From Aestuariivirga sp. (GTDB taxonomy: Bacteria; Pseudomonadota; Alphaproteobacteria; Rhizobiales; Aestuariivirgaceae): a stretch of DNA of 64,000 nt. This document shows positions 29,407-37,857 of this stretch, in pieces. Below the pieces are notes generated by a model that was not told the DNA's origin, did not search any database, and worked only from the letters and a program-made list of their open reading frames with translations. The position numbers and the translations under genes were made by a program. Each line of letters starts with the position of its first letter. Within the stretch, counting starts at the first letter, position 1. Location of the stretch: assembly GCF_020252395.1 (NCBI RefSeq), contig NZ_JADCDB010000038.1, positions 1-64,000 on the forward strand. The letters run 5' to 3'.

Positions 29407-29436
29407 AAAAAGGCGAGACTTCGGTCTCGCCTTTTT
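29407..29436. terminator. Strong bidirectional intrinsic terminator
   Basis: AAAAAGGCGAGAC and GTCTCGCCTTTTT form a perfect 13-bp stem with a TTCG tetraloop and A/U tracts on both sides, so it works in either direction. It ends whatever is transcribed from about 29220, or shields proS from the IS remnant. Confidence 0.93.
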
Positions 29437-29601
29437 CATTACGGATATTCGAGAAGGCAGTGTCCCGGGACGTGGTGTATGGGGCCGCGCGCGGAGCCCC
29501 GGCGTAGCGCAGCGCGCAGCCGTGGGTGAGGCTGGTGGCCACCGCCGGTCTTTCGGAGCAGGTTCGGGTTGGAAGACCTGTAACCTGGAACGGAGACGAC
29601 G

Positions 29602-30126
29602 ATGACCGGCGACAGAATGACCCTTATGGAGCTTGTCGAAAAGCAGGCGGATGGCGGCCTGGTGCGCGAGATGATCGGCTTTGCCGGCGAGCGGCTGATG
29701 GAGCTGGAGGTGGGTGCGCTCACCGGGGCGGCCCACGGCGAGAAGAGCCCGCTGCGGCTGGCCCAGCGTAACGGCTACCGCGAGAGGGACTGGGAGACGC
29801 GCGCCGGGACGGTGGAACTGCGCATCCCGAAGCTCAGGAAGGGCAGCTACTTCCCGGGCTTTCTCGAACCCCGGCGCATGGCCGAGAAGGCGCTCACCGC
29901 CGTCATCCAGGAAGCCTATGTGCAGGGGATATCGACCCGCTCGGTCGACGATCTGGTGAAAGCCATGGGGATGAGCGGCATCTCCAAGAGCCAGGTATCG
30001 CGGCTGCGCGAGGAGATCGACGGCAAGGTGAAGGCCTTCCTCAAACGGCCTATCGAGGGTGATTGGCCCTATCTCTGGATCGATGCCACCTACCTGAAGG
30101 TCAGCGAAGCGAAACCATCAACCTGA
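29602..30126 (+). pseudogene. Truncated IS256/mutator-family transposase
   Basis: 174 residues matching the N-terminal 40% of a mutator transposase: RDGYR-type motif [51 protein letters not shown], then the first catalytic Asp in [13 protein letters not shown]. The frame ends right after this at EAKPST, where full proteins (about 400 residues) continue with the remaining catalytic residues, so it is inactive. Left end of the element is probably near 29457. Confidence 0.85.
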
Positions 30127-30377
30127 TGAACGATGATCCACTCGTCAGCCTGCCAGCCGTGGCCAGCTGATCATCCCGGCCCAAGCCGGTAAAGCTCGGC
30201 GATCAATGCCATCAGCTACACCACGGAAAGGGACATGATCAAGCTCACAAGCTCAAGGTGGTTGACGGCGGTGGACTGTGTACCAATACGACGCAGACGA
30301 CGGCAAGCGGACTGCCGCGGCGCAAGCCTGCCGAACATGACGCTTTTGGGCAACTCACACGAGCCGGAACTCGACTA
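30127..30377. other. Intergenic stretch after the IS256 remnant
   Basis: About 250 bases without a supported gene. Pieces such as ATCAATGCCATCAGCTACAC look like the decayed edge of another mobile element, but I cannot assign a family. No ribosome site leads to a plausible frame. Confidence 0.3.
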
Positions 30378-30424
30378 GAGCATCGTGCGAGCAAGTGGAA
30401 TCGCTTGCGAAGCGAAAGATGCTC
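30378..30424. repeat. Dispersed palindromic element (GAGCATC...GATGCTC)
   Basis: GAGCATC and GATGCTC enclose a smaller perfect hairpin (TCGCTT-GCG-AAGCGA). The arrangement is like the small palindromic repeats scattered through Rhizobiales genomes. Confidence 0.65.
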
Positions 30425-30439
30425 CAGAATCAAAAGCTG

Positions 30440-30490
30440 GCGCAACTTTACGTCCTCAAGTGCGAATGCACTTGAGGGCCCGTTGCGCTA
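30440..30490. repeat. Second palindromic element upstream of the fusion gene
   Basis: CTCAAGTGC and GCACTTGAG pair perfectly (30455-30476, loop GAAT), and outside them GCGCAAC pairs with GTTGCGC. The element ends about 30 bases before the start of the 988-residue fusion gene, so it would lie in its leader and could also act on that transcript. Confidence 0.7.
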
Positions 30491-30518
30491 GCGTGCACAG
30501 AACAAGGGATTTGGGCAC

Positions 30519-33485
30519 ATGTCGGCAGACGATCAACTGAGGACGGCGCGGGACGAGTCACTGAAGGCAACGGCCGGCGGGCCCCCGCCCCGCACGCAGA
30601 ACCCCTTCTTCGGGGTTGGCCCCATCACCGACATGGCCCGGGATGAAGCCGACAGCCGCATGCTGCGCTTCGCTTTCGAGCATTGGCTGGAGCAGACCTA
30701 CCGCAAGCTCGACGATACCGGCCGCGACACCGGCCCCTTCACCGCCGCCGAGATCGGCCGATCCATGCATCGCGGCTATCCGGCCGACAAATTCTTGCTC
30801 GACATGATGCGGGAGATCCACCGCTATTTCGAGTTCCCCAAATCGAACCGCCTGGCGGTGGGCCTGGGTGGCGGGCATTCGGGCTTCACCGTGTGCGCCC
30901 TGCACGTCCTGACTGTCAACGACCCCGCCCAGCATGTCTATGTCGATACCCCTGCCCCCGAGTCAGAACTTGCCAAGGCGTCGGGCTTTTTCCGCCAGAG
31001 CTGGGGGGCTCAGATCGTCGAGATGATGCGCTATGCCCGCAACGGCGACGAGGCGCGGCTCCACTTCGCCAGGGCGGAGGGCGCCATCCCCTCGTCCGAC
31101 ATGCTGGAACGCTTAGGGGTCAAGGTGTTTTTCGGCGTCGGTCACGAGACCACGGGCGCCACGACCTATTCCCGCTCCGACATCGAAAACCTCATTGACT
31201 GGATCGACCGCAACCCGGCCGAACACCACGCCGTCCTCGATGCCACCTCAATGCTGGGCGCCATGCCCTGGGGCGAGGCGCTGGTGGCGCAGGTGATGTC
31301 CAAGTGCTGCCTGTTCATGCCCTTTCAGAAGGCCATCGGCGGCGTCTCCGGATACTTCCTCGTCTCCTTCACGCCCCATGCCCTGGCGCTGGTCGAGGAA
31401 AACCAGAAGAAACCGTCCTGGGCCATTCCGCGCCAGCTGAAGCTCGCTGCACCCGTCGACCCGAAGATGCCGCTCACGGGCGAGCGCAAGGTCAACCTCG
31501 GGCCGTTCTACGACCCGCAGGAGAACAGGATGGTGGGAGGTGTGATCAACACCTTCTCCACCATTGCCTTCGCCGAGACCACTTTCGGTCTGCTGCGCGT
31601 CGAGAAGATGATCGGGCCGGTGAAAGAGATGAACCGCCGCTCGGAGCTGAACCGCGCCGCCCTCAATGAATGGATGAGCAATTCGGACCTGTTCCAGCTG
31701 GGCGTGACCAGCGCGGAGCACCGGGGGGCTGCCGTCACCCTCATCAAGGTGACGGACGGCCAGATCACCGATCCGGCGCTCCACGCCCGTATTGTTGCGC
31801 ACTCGAAGCAGCTGCTCGCCTATGACGGCATCACCCATCCGAACGGTGTGCATGAAGAGGGCCTGGATGTTGCTCGCTACATCAACGCCTTCCCCGGAAC
31901 ACCCGGCGACTATCGCGCCTGGATCGGCGGCATCCGCCCGGTGGAGGACATCCCCGCCCTTCTCGACAGCATCAAATACGCCTATCACCGCGCCCGCATC
32001 GTGGTGATGGAGGAAGAGCTGGCCAAACATGGTGTCACCTTCCCCGGTCCCGATCAGGCTGAAGGCCGTGTTCGCAAGGACGATCCGAAGCGCGCCTACA
32101 AGGTGCTGATCTGCGACCATGTGGGGCTCAAGTTCGGCAAGGATGGCAAGCCAGACCACTCGGCGGTGAAGGCCCATGTGGCGGCGCAGGGCAGCACCTT
32201 CCACGATGCTCCGTACAAGGAGGGCATGAAGCTTTCCCCCGGCATCCACTTTTTCTACCAGCCGCAGTTGTCGAAGCCGGACGAGATCCGCCAGCTGACC
32301 GGCAAAGGCCAGTATGACGCGGTGATCGCCGCAGCCACCTTCCTGCCGAAAGAAGCGCAGTTCAGCGAGGGCGGCGTGCGCATCGGGGCTGGCACCGGCA
32401 ACATGGGTTCTGCCTCATGGGGCGGCGGCAATGGCGAAGGCGGCGTGGCGCCGCTGATGAACACGCCGTCTTTCAACAGCCGCGCCACGGCGCAGATGGG
32501 CTTCAAGGCCCTGCTGAAAGTCCTGCCCGACCTGCCGGTGGATGAGATGCACACGCTCACCGCGGCAGGCCAGTTCGACACCGGGCGCGACCTCGCAAAG
32601 TTCCCCACCGAGAAGATCGAGGGCAAGCGCATCGGCATCATCGGCTATGGCAACATCGGCCGCGAGATGGCGAAGCTCGCGCAGGCCTTCGGCATGGTGG
32701 TGGCCGTCCACGCGCGGCCCCGCCACAAGGAGTGGATCGAGTCCGAAGGCTTCATTTTCGCGGCAACACCGGAAGACGCGGCAAAGGGGGCGGACGTTGT
32801 CTCGGTGCACACTGGCCTCGGGCCCCTGAACGCCGCCACCGGTAAATTCGCCAATGCCAATGTGGTGAACTCCTCCGTGCTGGCTCAACTCAACGATGGC
32901 GCCATCGTGCTCAACTATGACCGTGGGGAATGCGTCGATGCTGCTGCCCTCGATGCCGCAATGGCATCCGGCAAGGTGCGCCATGCGGCGATCGATGCCG
33001 ACCTCTTCGTTAATGAAGAAACCGGCGCCACGACCGGGCCGATGGTTCCCTACCTGCCGCTGGCGCGGAAATATCCGGGCCGCGTCGAACTGCTGCCGCA
33101 TGCGGCGGCTGACACTGAGCACGTGTCGCGAGTCGAGGGCGCCAAGCAGGCGGTGGACCAGATCATTTCCGCCATCCGCTTCAGGGAAGTTGTGAACCTC
33201 AAGGGCGACCTGCCGGATGGTTATACACTGGGCGGCTCCAGGACGGTGGCGGGGGTCGGCAAGTGCAATGGCCAGACGATTGCGCAGGCAGTCGAAACCG
33301 GTGATGCCATGGTGGCGCGGAACGAGGCGGAAGCAATGGCGGCGATCTGGGCAGCGCTGACGACAGCTTCGACCGGGGACGCCCTCCAGATGCTGGTCGC
33401 GCGCCACGGCGCGGCCCTGGTGAAGAGCTTCAACAGCTATTCCGCGCGGATGCGGAAGCTGGGCCTCGAAGGGCCTTATGCCTGA
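30519..33485 (+). CDS. Aminotransferase-like / phosphoglycerate dehydrogenase-like fusion
   Basis: 988 residues in two halves. Residues ~25-500 look like a fold-type I PLP aminotransferase of the phosphoserine aminotransferase kind; Lys271 in FMPFQKAIGGVSG fits the PLP lysine. Residues ~525-985 are a D-isomer-specific 2-hydroxyacid dehydrogenase: RAYKVLICDHV start, Rossmann motif GIIGYGNIGREMA (~702), active-site NYDRGECVD (~800) and the catalytic His in LLPHAAAD (~858). There is no ACT domain. Coupling of SerA- and SerC-like activities in one chain would fit serine synthesis or a related hydroxyacid/amino acid conversion; exact substrate unknown. Confidence 0.85.
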   Translation: MSADDQLRTARDESLKATAGGPPPRTQNPFFGVGPITDMARDEADSRMLRFAFEHWLEQTYRKLDDTGRDTGPFTAAEIGRSMHRGYPADKFLLDMMREIHRYFEFPKSNRLAVGLGGGHSGFTVCALHVLTVNDPAQHVYVDTPAPESELAKASGFFRQSWGAQIVEMMRYARNGDEARLHFARAEGAIPSSDMLERLGVKVFFGVGHETTGATTYSRSDIENLIDWIDRNPAEHHAVLDATSMLGAMPWGEALVAQVMSKCCLFMPFQKAIGGVSGYFLVSFTPHALALVEENQKKPSWAIPRQLKLAAPVDPKMPLTGERKVNLGPFYDPQENRMVGGVINTFSTIAFAETTFGLLRVEKMIGPVKEMNRRSELNRAALNEWMSNSDLFQLGVTSAEHRGAAVTLIKVTDGQITDPALHARIVAHSKQLLAYDGITHPNGVHEEGLDVARYINAFPGTPGDYRAWIGGIRPVEDIPALLDSIKYAYHRARIVVMEEELAKHGVTFPGPDQAEGRVRKDDPKRAYKVLICDHVGLKFGKDGKPDHSAVKAHVAAQGSTFHDAPYKEGMKLSPGIHFFYQPQLSKPDEIRQLTGKGQYDAVIAAATFLPKEAQFSEGGVRIGAGTGNMGSASWGGGNGEGGVAPLMNTPSFNSRATAQMGFKALLKVLPDLPVDEMHTLTAAGQFDTGRDLAKFPTEKIEGKRIGIIGYGNIGREMAKLAQAFGMVVAVHARPRHKEWIESEGFIFAATPEDAAKGADVVSVHTGLGPLNAATGKFANANVVNSSVLAQLNDGAIVLNYDRGECVDAAALDAAMASGKVRHAAIDADLFVNEETGATTGPMVPYLPLARKYPGRVELLPHAAADTEHVSRVEGAKQAVDQIISAIRFREVVNLKGDLPDGYTLGGSRTVAGVGKCNGQTIAQAVETGDAMVARNEAEAMAAIWAALTTASTGDALQMLVARHGAALVKSFNSYSARMRKLGLEGPYA

Positions 33486-34642
33486 GGCAGCGCCTTCTCG
33501 ACGAGCCGCGCCCAGAAGGCGGGGCCTTTCACCAGAAGCGCGTCGTTGAAATCATAGCCGGGATCGTGAAGCATCGGCCCCGGCCCTGCACCCAGGCCGA
33601 AGTAGCAGGAGGGCACCACTTCCTGCATGGCGGAGAAATCCTCAGAGAACATGAAGGGCCCGCGCATGTCGACCTTGGCAGGGTCCTGCCCCATCTCCAG
33701 CGCCACCGCGCGCACCAGTGCGGCCTCTTCCGCGGTATTGAAGCCCGCCGGATAGCTCCAGCTGTCGAGGCCGATCTGCACATCCGCGGCGCAGCCATAG
33801 GACTTGGCATGCGCCATCGCGAGGTCCTTGATGCGCGTGAGGATGAGGTCGCGCACCGGCTTGGTCACCGTCCGCACGCCGACAAGCAGCCGCACCTCTT
33901 CCGGAATGACCGTCGCCATCGAGCCGCCGTTGATGGCGCCGACGGTGATCACCGCCGGGTCATGTGGGTCGAGGTTGCGGGACACCACAGTCTGCAGCGC
34001 CAGCACGATGCTGGAGGCGGCGACGACAGGGTCAACCGACTTGTGCGGCAGCGCGCCATGACCGCCCACGCCGTGCACCACGATGGTGAAGACATCGCAG
34101 GAGGCGGTGATGGGGCCCGGCCGCACCATGATCTGGCCCTCCGCCTCGCCCGGCAGATTGTGAAGCGCGAAAACGCGATCGCAGGGAAAGCGGGTGAAGA
34201 GCCCGTCCTCGATCATGCGGAAGGCGCCGCCCTCGTCTTCCTCCGACGGCTGGAAGATCAGCCGCACCGTGCCGTCGAAATTGCGGTGTTCGGCGAGATA
34301 ACGCGCAAGTCCAAGCAGCATGGTGGTGTGGCCGTCATGGCCGCAGGCATGCATCTTGCCCGGGTATTTCGAGGCATATGGCAGATTGGTCTGCTCCTGG
34401 ATCGGCAGCGCATCCATGTCGGCGCGGATGCCGATGGCGCGCTTCGATGCGCCATTCGTCAGCGACGCAACCACGCCGGTCTTGGCGATGCCCGTCGCCA
34501 CCTCGAAGCCGAGGCGGCGGCACTCGCCCGCCACGATCTTCGCGGTGCGCTCTTCCTGGAACAGCATTTCCGGGTGGGCGTGCAGGTCATGCCGGACGGC
34601 GGTCAATTCCGGCAGGTGATTTCTGAGAATGTCCTCGATCAT
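33476..34642 (-). CDS. M20-family amidohydrolase (hippurate hydrolase-like)
   Basis: Metal-dependent aminoacylase/carboxypeptidase of 388 residues. Visible motifs: HPEMLFQE, metal ligands in MHACGHDGHTTMLLG, the catalytic Glu pair in QPSEEDEGGAFRMIEDG, the dimerisation-domain VHGVGGHGALPH, and late FMFSEDFS. The Met at 34642 overlaps the stop of the upstream permease gene (ATGA). This makes it the last gene of the amino-acid transporter operon, so it probably hydrolyses an imported N-acyl amino acid. Its end overlaps the convergent fusion gene by 10 bases. Confidence 0.92.
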   Translation of the reverse strand: MIEDILRNHLPELTAVRHDLHAHPEMLFQEERTAKIVAGECRRLGFEVATGIAKTGVVASLTNGASKRAIGIRADMDALPIQEQTNLPYASKYPGKMHACGHDGHTTMLLGLARYLAEHRNFDGTVRLIFQPSEEDEGGAFRMIEDGLFTRFPCDRVFALHNLPGEAEGQIMVRPGPITASCDVFTIVVHGVGGHGALPHKSVDPVVAASSIVLALQTVVSRNLDPHDPAVITVGAINGGSMATVIPEEVRLLVGVRTVTKPVRDLILTRIKDLAMAHAKSYGCAADVQIGLDSWSYPAGFNTAEEAALVRAVALEMGQDPAKVDMRGPFMFSEDFSAMQEVVPSCYFGLGAGPGPMLHDPGYDFNDALLVKGPAFWARLVEKALPQA

Positions 34643-35328
34643 CGGCGGCTGGGCACCTGACCCTCGATGCGGGAAAACATCTGTGTGACGATCAGCGTGA
34701 GGACCATGTAAAGCGCTGCCGCCAGCAGCAATGGCTCGTAAGTGAGGTACGTGTTCTGCCGCACGCGCAGAATGACGCCGAAAATGTCCAGAACGGTGAC
34801 GGTCGCCGCGAGCGGAGTCGCCTTGAGCATCAAAACCGTCTCGCCGGCAAGGGTTGGAAGGACATTGCGGAAGGCGCGCGGAAGCCAGATCCTCCGCAAT
34901 ACCTGCCACGGCGACATGCCAAAGGCCCTGGCCGATTCCAACTCGCCCCTCGGAACCGACAGGAAGGCGCCGCGCATGATCTCGCCGGCATAGCCCCCTT
35001 CATTCAGGGAGAAGGCGAGCACCGCGTAAAAGTACCCCTCCCGCAGGATGGGCCAGAACACGCTCTGCCGGATTTCGGGATATGATGCAAATACCGACCC
35101 GAGGCCGAAGTAGAGCAACCAGAGCTGCACCAGGAGCGGCGTCCCGCGCATCACCGTGCAGTAGCCTCGCGCGATGGCGCCAAGCCAGCGGGGGCCTGTT
35201 ATCTGAACCAGGCCAACCGGCACCGCGATGATCAGGCCAAAGACCATCGAAAGCGCCAGAAGCTGGATCGTCAGCCACATGCCCTGAAGCAGGAGGGGAA
35301 AGTACTCGGGAAACCAGCTCCAGTTCAT
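34639..35328 (-). CDS. Polar amino-acid ABC transporter permease (HisM-type)
   Basis: 229 residues, about five membrane helices, with the EAA loop SARAFGMSPWQVLRRIWLPRAFRNVLP that docks the ATPase. Family signature GTPLLVQLWLLYFGL. It forms the membrane pore with the permease encoded just upstream (10-base gap). Confidence 0.92.
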   Translation of the reverse strand: MNWSWFPEYFPLLLQGMWLTIQLLALSMVFGLIIAVPVGLVQITGPRWLGAIARGYCTVMRGTPLLVQLWLLYFGLGSVFASYPEIRQSVFWPILREGYFYAVLAFSLNEGGYAGEIMRGAFLSVPRGELESARAFGMSPWQVLRRIWLPRAFRNVLPTLAGETVLMLKATPLAATVTVLDIFGVILRVRQNTYLTYEPLLLAAALYMVLTLIVTQMFSRIEGQVPSRR

Positions 35329-35337
35329 CTGTGCACC

Positions 35338-36045
35338 TCAAGCCAATCTCGTTTGGCCGCGCCGGTAATGGCGCTCCAAGAGGGAGATCAGGTAGCCCGA
35401 GACCAGCGTGATGGTCAGATAGATCAGCGCCGTGGTAAGATAGAACAGCATGTATTTTTTGGTGAACGCCGCGGCGGATGCGGTGATGGACAGAAGCTCG
35501 ACATTCCCGACCACGGCGACGAGCGCCGTGTCCTTGATCACGATCAGCCAGAGGTTCGAGAGGCCGGGAATGGCGTTCGGCAGCATTGCCGGTCCAATGA
35601 TGCGCCGGAAGATGAGCAGCCGGCCCATGCCAAAGGCGCGGCCGGCCTCGATCAGACCGGGAGGAACGGCGAGGATTGCGGCGCGAAAGACCTCCGTGTG
35701 GTAAGCGCCCTGCACCACCCCGAGCACCACAATGGCGGCCAGCGTTGCGTTTACCTCAACCGGGCCGGCGCCAAAGAACCCGAGCAGCGTGTTGAACCCG
35801 CGCGTGCCTGCGAAGTAGAGGATCAGGATGAGCACCAGCTCCGGCACCGACCGGACGATGGAGGTGTACAACACGCCGATCCCCCGCGATATGGGTCCGC
35901 CGTAGAGTTTGGCCGCCGCGCCGAGCAAGCCCAAGGCAACACCCAGAAGATAGGCGCAGGCTGCGATCAGAAGCGTGTATTGCGTGCCGCGGAGAAGCTC
36001 ATCTCCAAAGCCCTTCTCGCCAAAACTCAGGATTTCAGGGAACAT
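35338..36045 (-). CDS. Polar amino-acid ABC transporter permease (HisQ-type)
   Basis: About 235 residues, about five membrane helices, EAA loop EAGRAFGMGRLLIFRRIIGPAMLPNA. Start set at the ATG at 36045; a GTG ten codons earlier lies within a perfect hairpin and has no ribosome site. Pairs with the HisM-type permease. Confidence 0.9.
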   Translation of the reverse strand: MFPEILSFGEKGFGDELLRGTQYTLLIAACAYLLGVALGLLGAAAKLYGGPISRGIGVLYTSIVRSVPELVLILILYFAGTRGFNTLLGFFGAGPVEVNATLAAIVVLGVVQGAYHTEVFRAAILAVPPGLIEAGRAFGMGRLLIFRRIIGPAMLPNAIPGLSNLWLIVIKDTALVAVVGNVELLSITASAAAFTKKYMLFYLTTALIYLTITLVSGYLISLLERHYRRGQTRLA

Positions 36046-36060
36046 TCCGCCCACCAGATC

Positions 36061-36092
36061 GGCGGCGGCCGCCACGGAGGGCGGCCGCCGCC
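36061..36092 (-). promoter_or_regulatory. 13-bp GC-rich hairpin between binding-protein and permease genes
   Basis: GGCGGCGGCCGCC pairs perfectly with GGCGGCCGCCGCC around a six-base loop. There is no U-run. In ABC operons such hairpins after the binding-protein gene protect its mRNA and lower permease expression. Confidence 0.8.
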
Positions 36093-36097
36093 GGTCA

Positions 36098-36892
36098 TCA
36101 GCCCCTGGGGGGAAGCGTCATAAGACCATCAAGGCCATATTTCTTCGTCAACTCTTCGAAGTAACCCTTAGCTGCGAGGGACTTGATCGCCGCGTTGATC
36201 TTGTCGCGCAGGGCTGTGTCTTCCTTTCTGAGGCCAACACCCACTCCGTACCCCAATACTTCCTTGTCGTCCGGCACGGCGCCCTTCAGCTCGCAGCAGG
36301 CCTTGCCCTCATCCGACATCAGGTAGTCGCGCAACGCCACGCCGTCCGCCATCAGATAGTCGACACGGCCCGCGGCGAGATCGGCATTCGCCTCGTCCTG
36401 CTTCTGATAGGCCTTCGAAACCGCACCCTTCGGCACGTAGTACTTGTCGATGTAGTTTTGGTGGATCGTCGCTCCCTGAACGCCGATCGTCTTGCCGGAC
36501 AGATGTTCGGGCGAGAAGTCCATGTCGCCGTTCTTGGCGCCGATGATGACCGCGGCGGAATTGTAGTACATGTCGGAGAAGTCGATGACTTCCTTGCGCT
36601 TGTCGGTGATCGACATCGATCCGAGGATACCGTCCATCTTCTTTTCGAGCAGCGCGGGAATGATGCCGTCCCACGCGATCGCGATCATCGTGCATTTCTC
36701 GTTCATTTCGGCGCAGAGGGCGTTCATGAACTCATATTCCCAGCCCTCCCATTCGCCGGCGGCGTTCCTTGAGGTGAACGGCGGGTAGGCTGAAGTGTCG
36801 GTTGCGAAGACGAGGTCCGCCCTGGCGGACGTTGCCCCGATCGTCAACGCGGCGGCGGCAGCGACGAGTAGTCTCCTGAAGTTCATTTCCAT
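36098..36892 (-). CDS. Periplasmic amino-acid-binding protein (family 3)
   Basis: 264 residues with a cleavable signal peptide (cut after TSARA, about residue 25). The mature protein has family 3 binding-protein features: FATDTSAYPPFTSRN, EYEFMNALCAEMNEKC, WDGIIPALLEKKMDGILGSM and the hinge GVQGATIHQNY. Delivers polar amino acids or opine-like compounds to the adjacent permeases. Confidence 0.93.
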   Translation of the reverse strand: MEMNFRRLLVAAAAALTIGATSARADLVFATDTSAYPPFTSRNAAGEWEGWEYEFMNALCAEMNEKCTMIAIAWDGIIPALLEKKMDGILGSMSITDKRKEVIDFSDMYYNSAAVIIGAKNGDMDFSPEHLSGKTIGVQGATIHQNYIDKYYVPKGAVSKAYQKQDEANADLAAGRVDYLMADGVALRDYLMSDEGKACCELKGAVPDDKEVLGYGVGVGLRKEDTALRDKINAAIKSLAAKGYFEELTKKYGLDGLMTLPPRG

Positions 36893-36930
36893 GCTCCCTG
36901 TTATGTGGATTTATTCCGTCTCCGGACATC

Positions 36931-37728
36931 TCAATGGCTTCCGGAAACGAACTGGCGGCACCGGTCGCTCGCTGGCGAACCGAAGACCTGCGCGGGCGGC
37001 CCCTGCTCCTCAATCACACCCTTGTAGAGATAGATCACGTGGCTGGAGACGCTGCGGGCAAATTTCATTTCATGGGTGACGAGGATCATGGTGCGGCCTT
37101 CATCGGCGAGGTCGCGGATGACCTTAAGCACCTCGCCCACCAGTTCCGGATCGAGCGCCGAGGTGGGCTCGTCGAAGAGCATGACCTTCGGCTCCATGCA
37201 CAGCGCGCGCGCAATCGCGGCGCGCTGCTGCTGGCCACCCGACAGGAAGGCCGGATACTGGTCCCGCTTGTCGAAGAGGCCTACCTTGTGCAGCAGCTTC
37301 TCGGCCCGATCGATGGCTTCGGCCTTCGGCACGCCCAGCACATGCACGGGCGCCTCGATCACGTTCTGCAGCACCGTCATGTGCTGCCACAGGTTGAAGC
37401 TCTGGAACACCATGCCGAGCCTGGTGCGGATGCGCTCGAGCTGTCTGCGGTCCGAGGGATGCAGGTCGCCGTCCTTGTGGCGGGCGAGCGAGACTTTTTC
37501 GCCTGTGACCTCGATTTCACCTTGGGTCGGCATTTCGAGAAAGTTGATGCAGCGGAGGAAAGTGGACTTTCCTGAACCAGACGCCCCGATCATCGAAACG
37601 ACGGAGCCTTCGCGCGCCGTGAGCGACACGCCCTTCAAGACCTCAAGTTCACCGAATTTCTTGTGAAGGTCCGTAACCTGCACCGCCACCGTACGGTCAA
37701 CAATGACCTTCGTTGCAGCGTTTTCCAC
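36931..37728 (-). CDS. Polar amino-acid ABC transporter ATPase (HisP/GlnQ-type)
   Basis: About 265 residues: Walker A GASGSGKSTF, Q-loop VFQSFNLW, signature LSGGQQQRAAIARAL and Walker B VMLFDEPTSALDPEL. A GTG at 37728 with GGGGAG eight bases upstream is chosen over an ATG at 37782 that lacks a ribosome site. First gene of the operon ATPase-binding protein-permeases-amidohydrolase. A GGGACC/GGTCCC hairpin lies in its leader. Confidence 0.92.
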   Translation of the reverse strand: MENAATKVIVDRTVAVQVTDLHKKFGELEVLKGVSLTAREGSVVSMIGASGSGKSTFLRCINFLEMPTQGEIEVTGEKVSLARHKDGDLHPSDRRQLERIRTRLGMVFQSFNLWQHMTVLQNVIEAPVHVLGVPKAEAIDRAEKLLHKVGLFDKRDQYPAFLSGGQQQRAAIARALCMEPKVMLFDEPTSALDPELVGEVLKVIRDLADEGRTMILVTHEMKFARSVSSHVIYLYKGVIEEQGPPAQVFGSPASDRCRQFVSGSH

Positions 37729-37787
37729 GCCTTGACTCCCCGTGGGGACCGCCGGGTCCCTTGTTATTCGATGTCGTACCATAACAA

Positions 37788-37826
37788 GAAAACCGGCGAC
37801 TGCAATTAGACAGTAAGCCGGTTTTC
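37788..37826 (-). terminator. Terminator after clpA
   Basis: GAAAACCGGC and GCCGGTTTTC form a perfect 10-bp stem around a 19-base loop, followed on the minus strand by TTGTTAT. It lies just beyond the clpA stop and before the amino-acid transporter operon on the same strand. Confidence 0.75.
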
Positions 37827-37857
37827 CATCATTTCCCCGTCGCTTCGACGGACACTC

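Noticed and set aside
29219-29605. A 128-codon frame over the terminator and IS256 start
   Set aside because: It passes through a perfect intrinsic terminator and the IS left end; no domain or ribosome site.
29602-30126. A working IS256 transposase
   Set aside because: Only the first catalytic Asp is present; the remaining two-fifths of the protein and the right end are missing.
34643-34909. 89-residue N-terminal extension of the M20 hydrolase
   Set aside because: It overlaps the upstream permease gene in another frame; the ATG at 34642 overlaps the permease stop and matches the family start.
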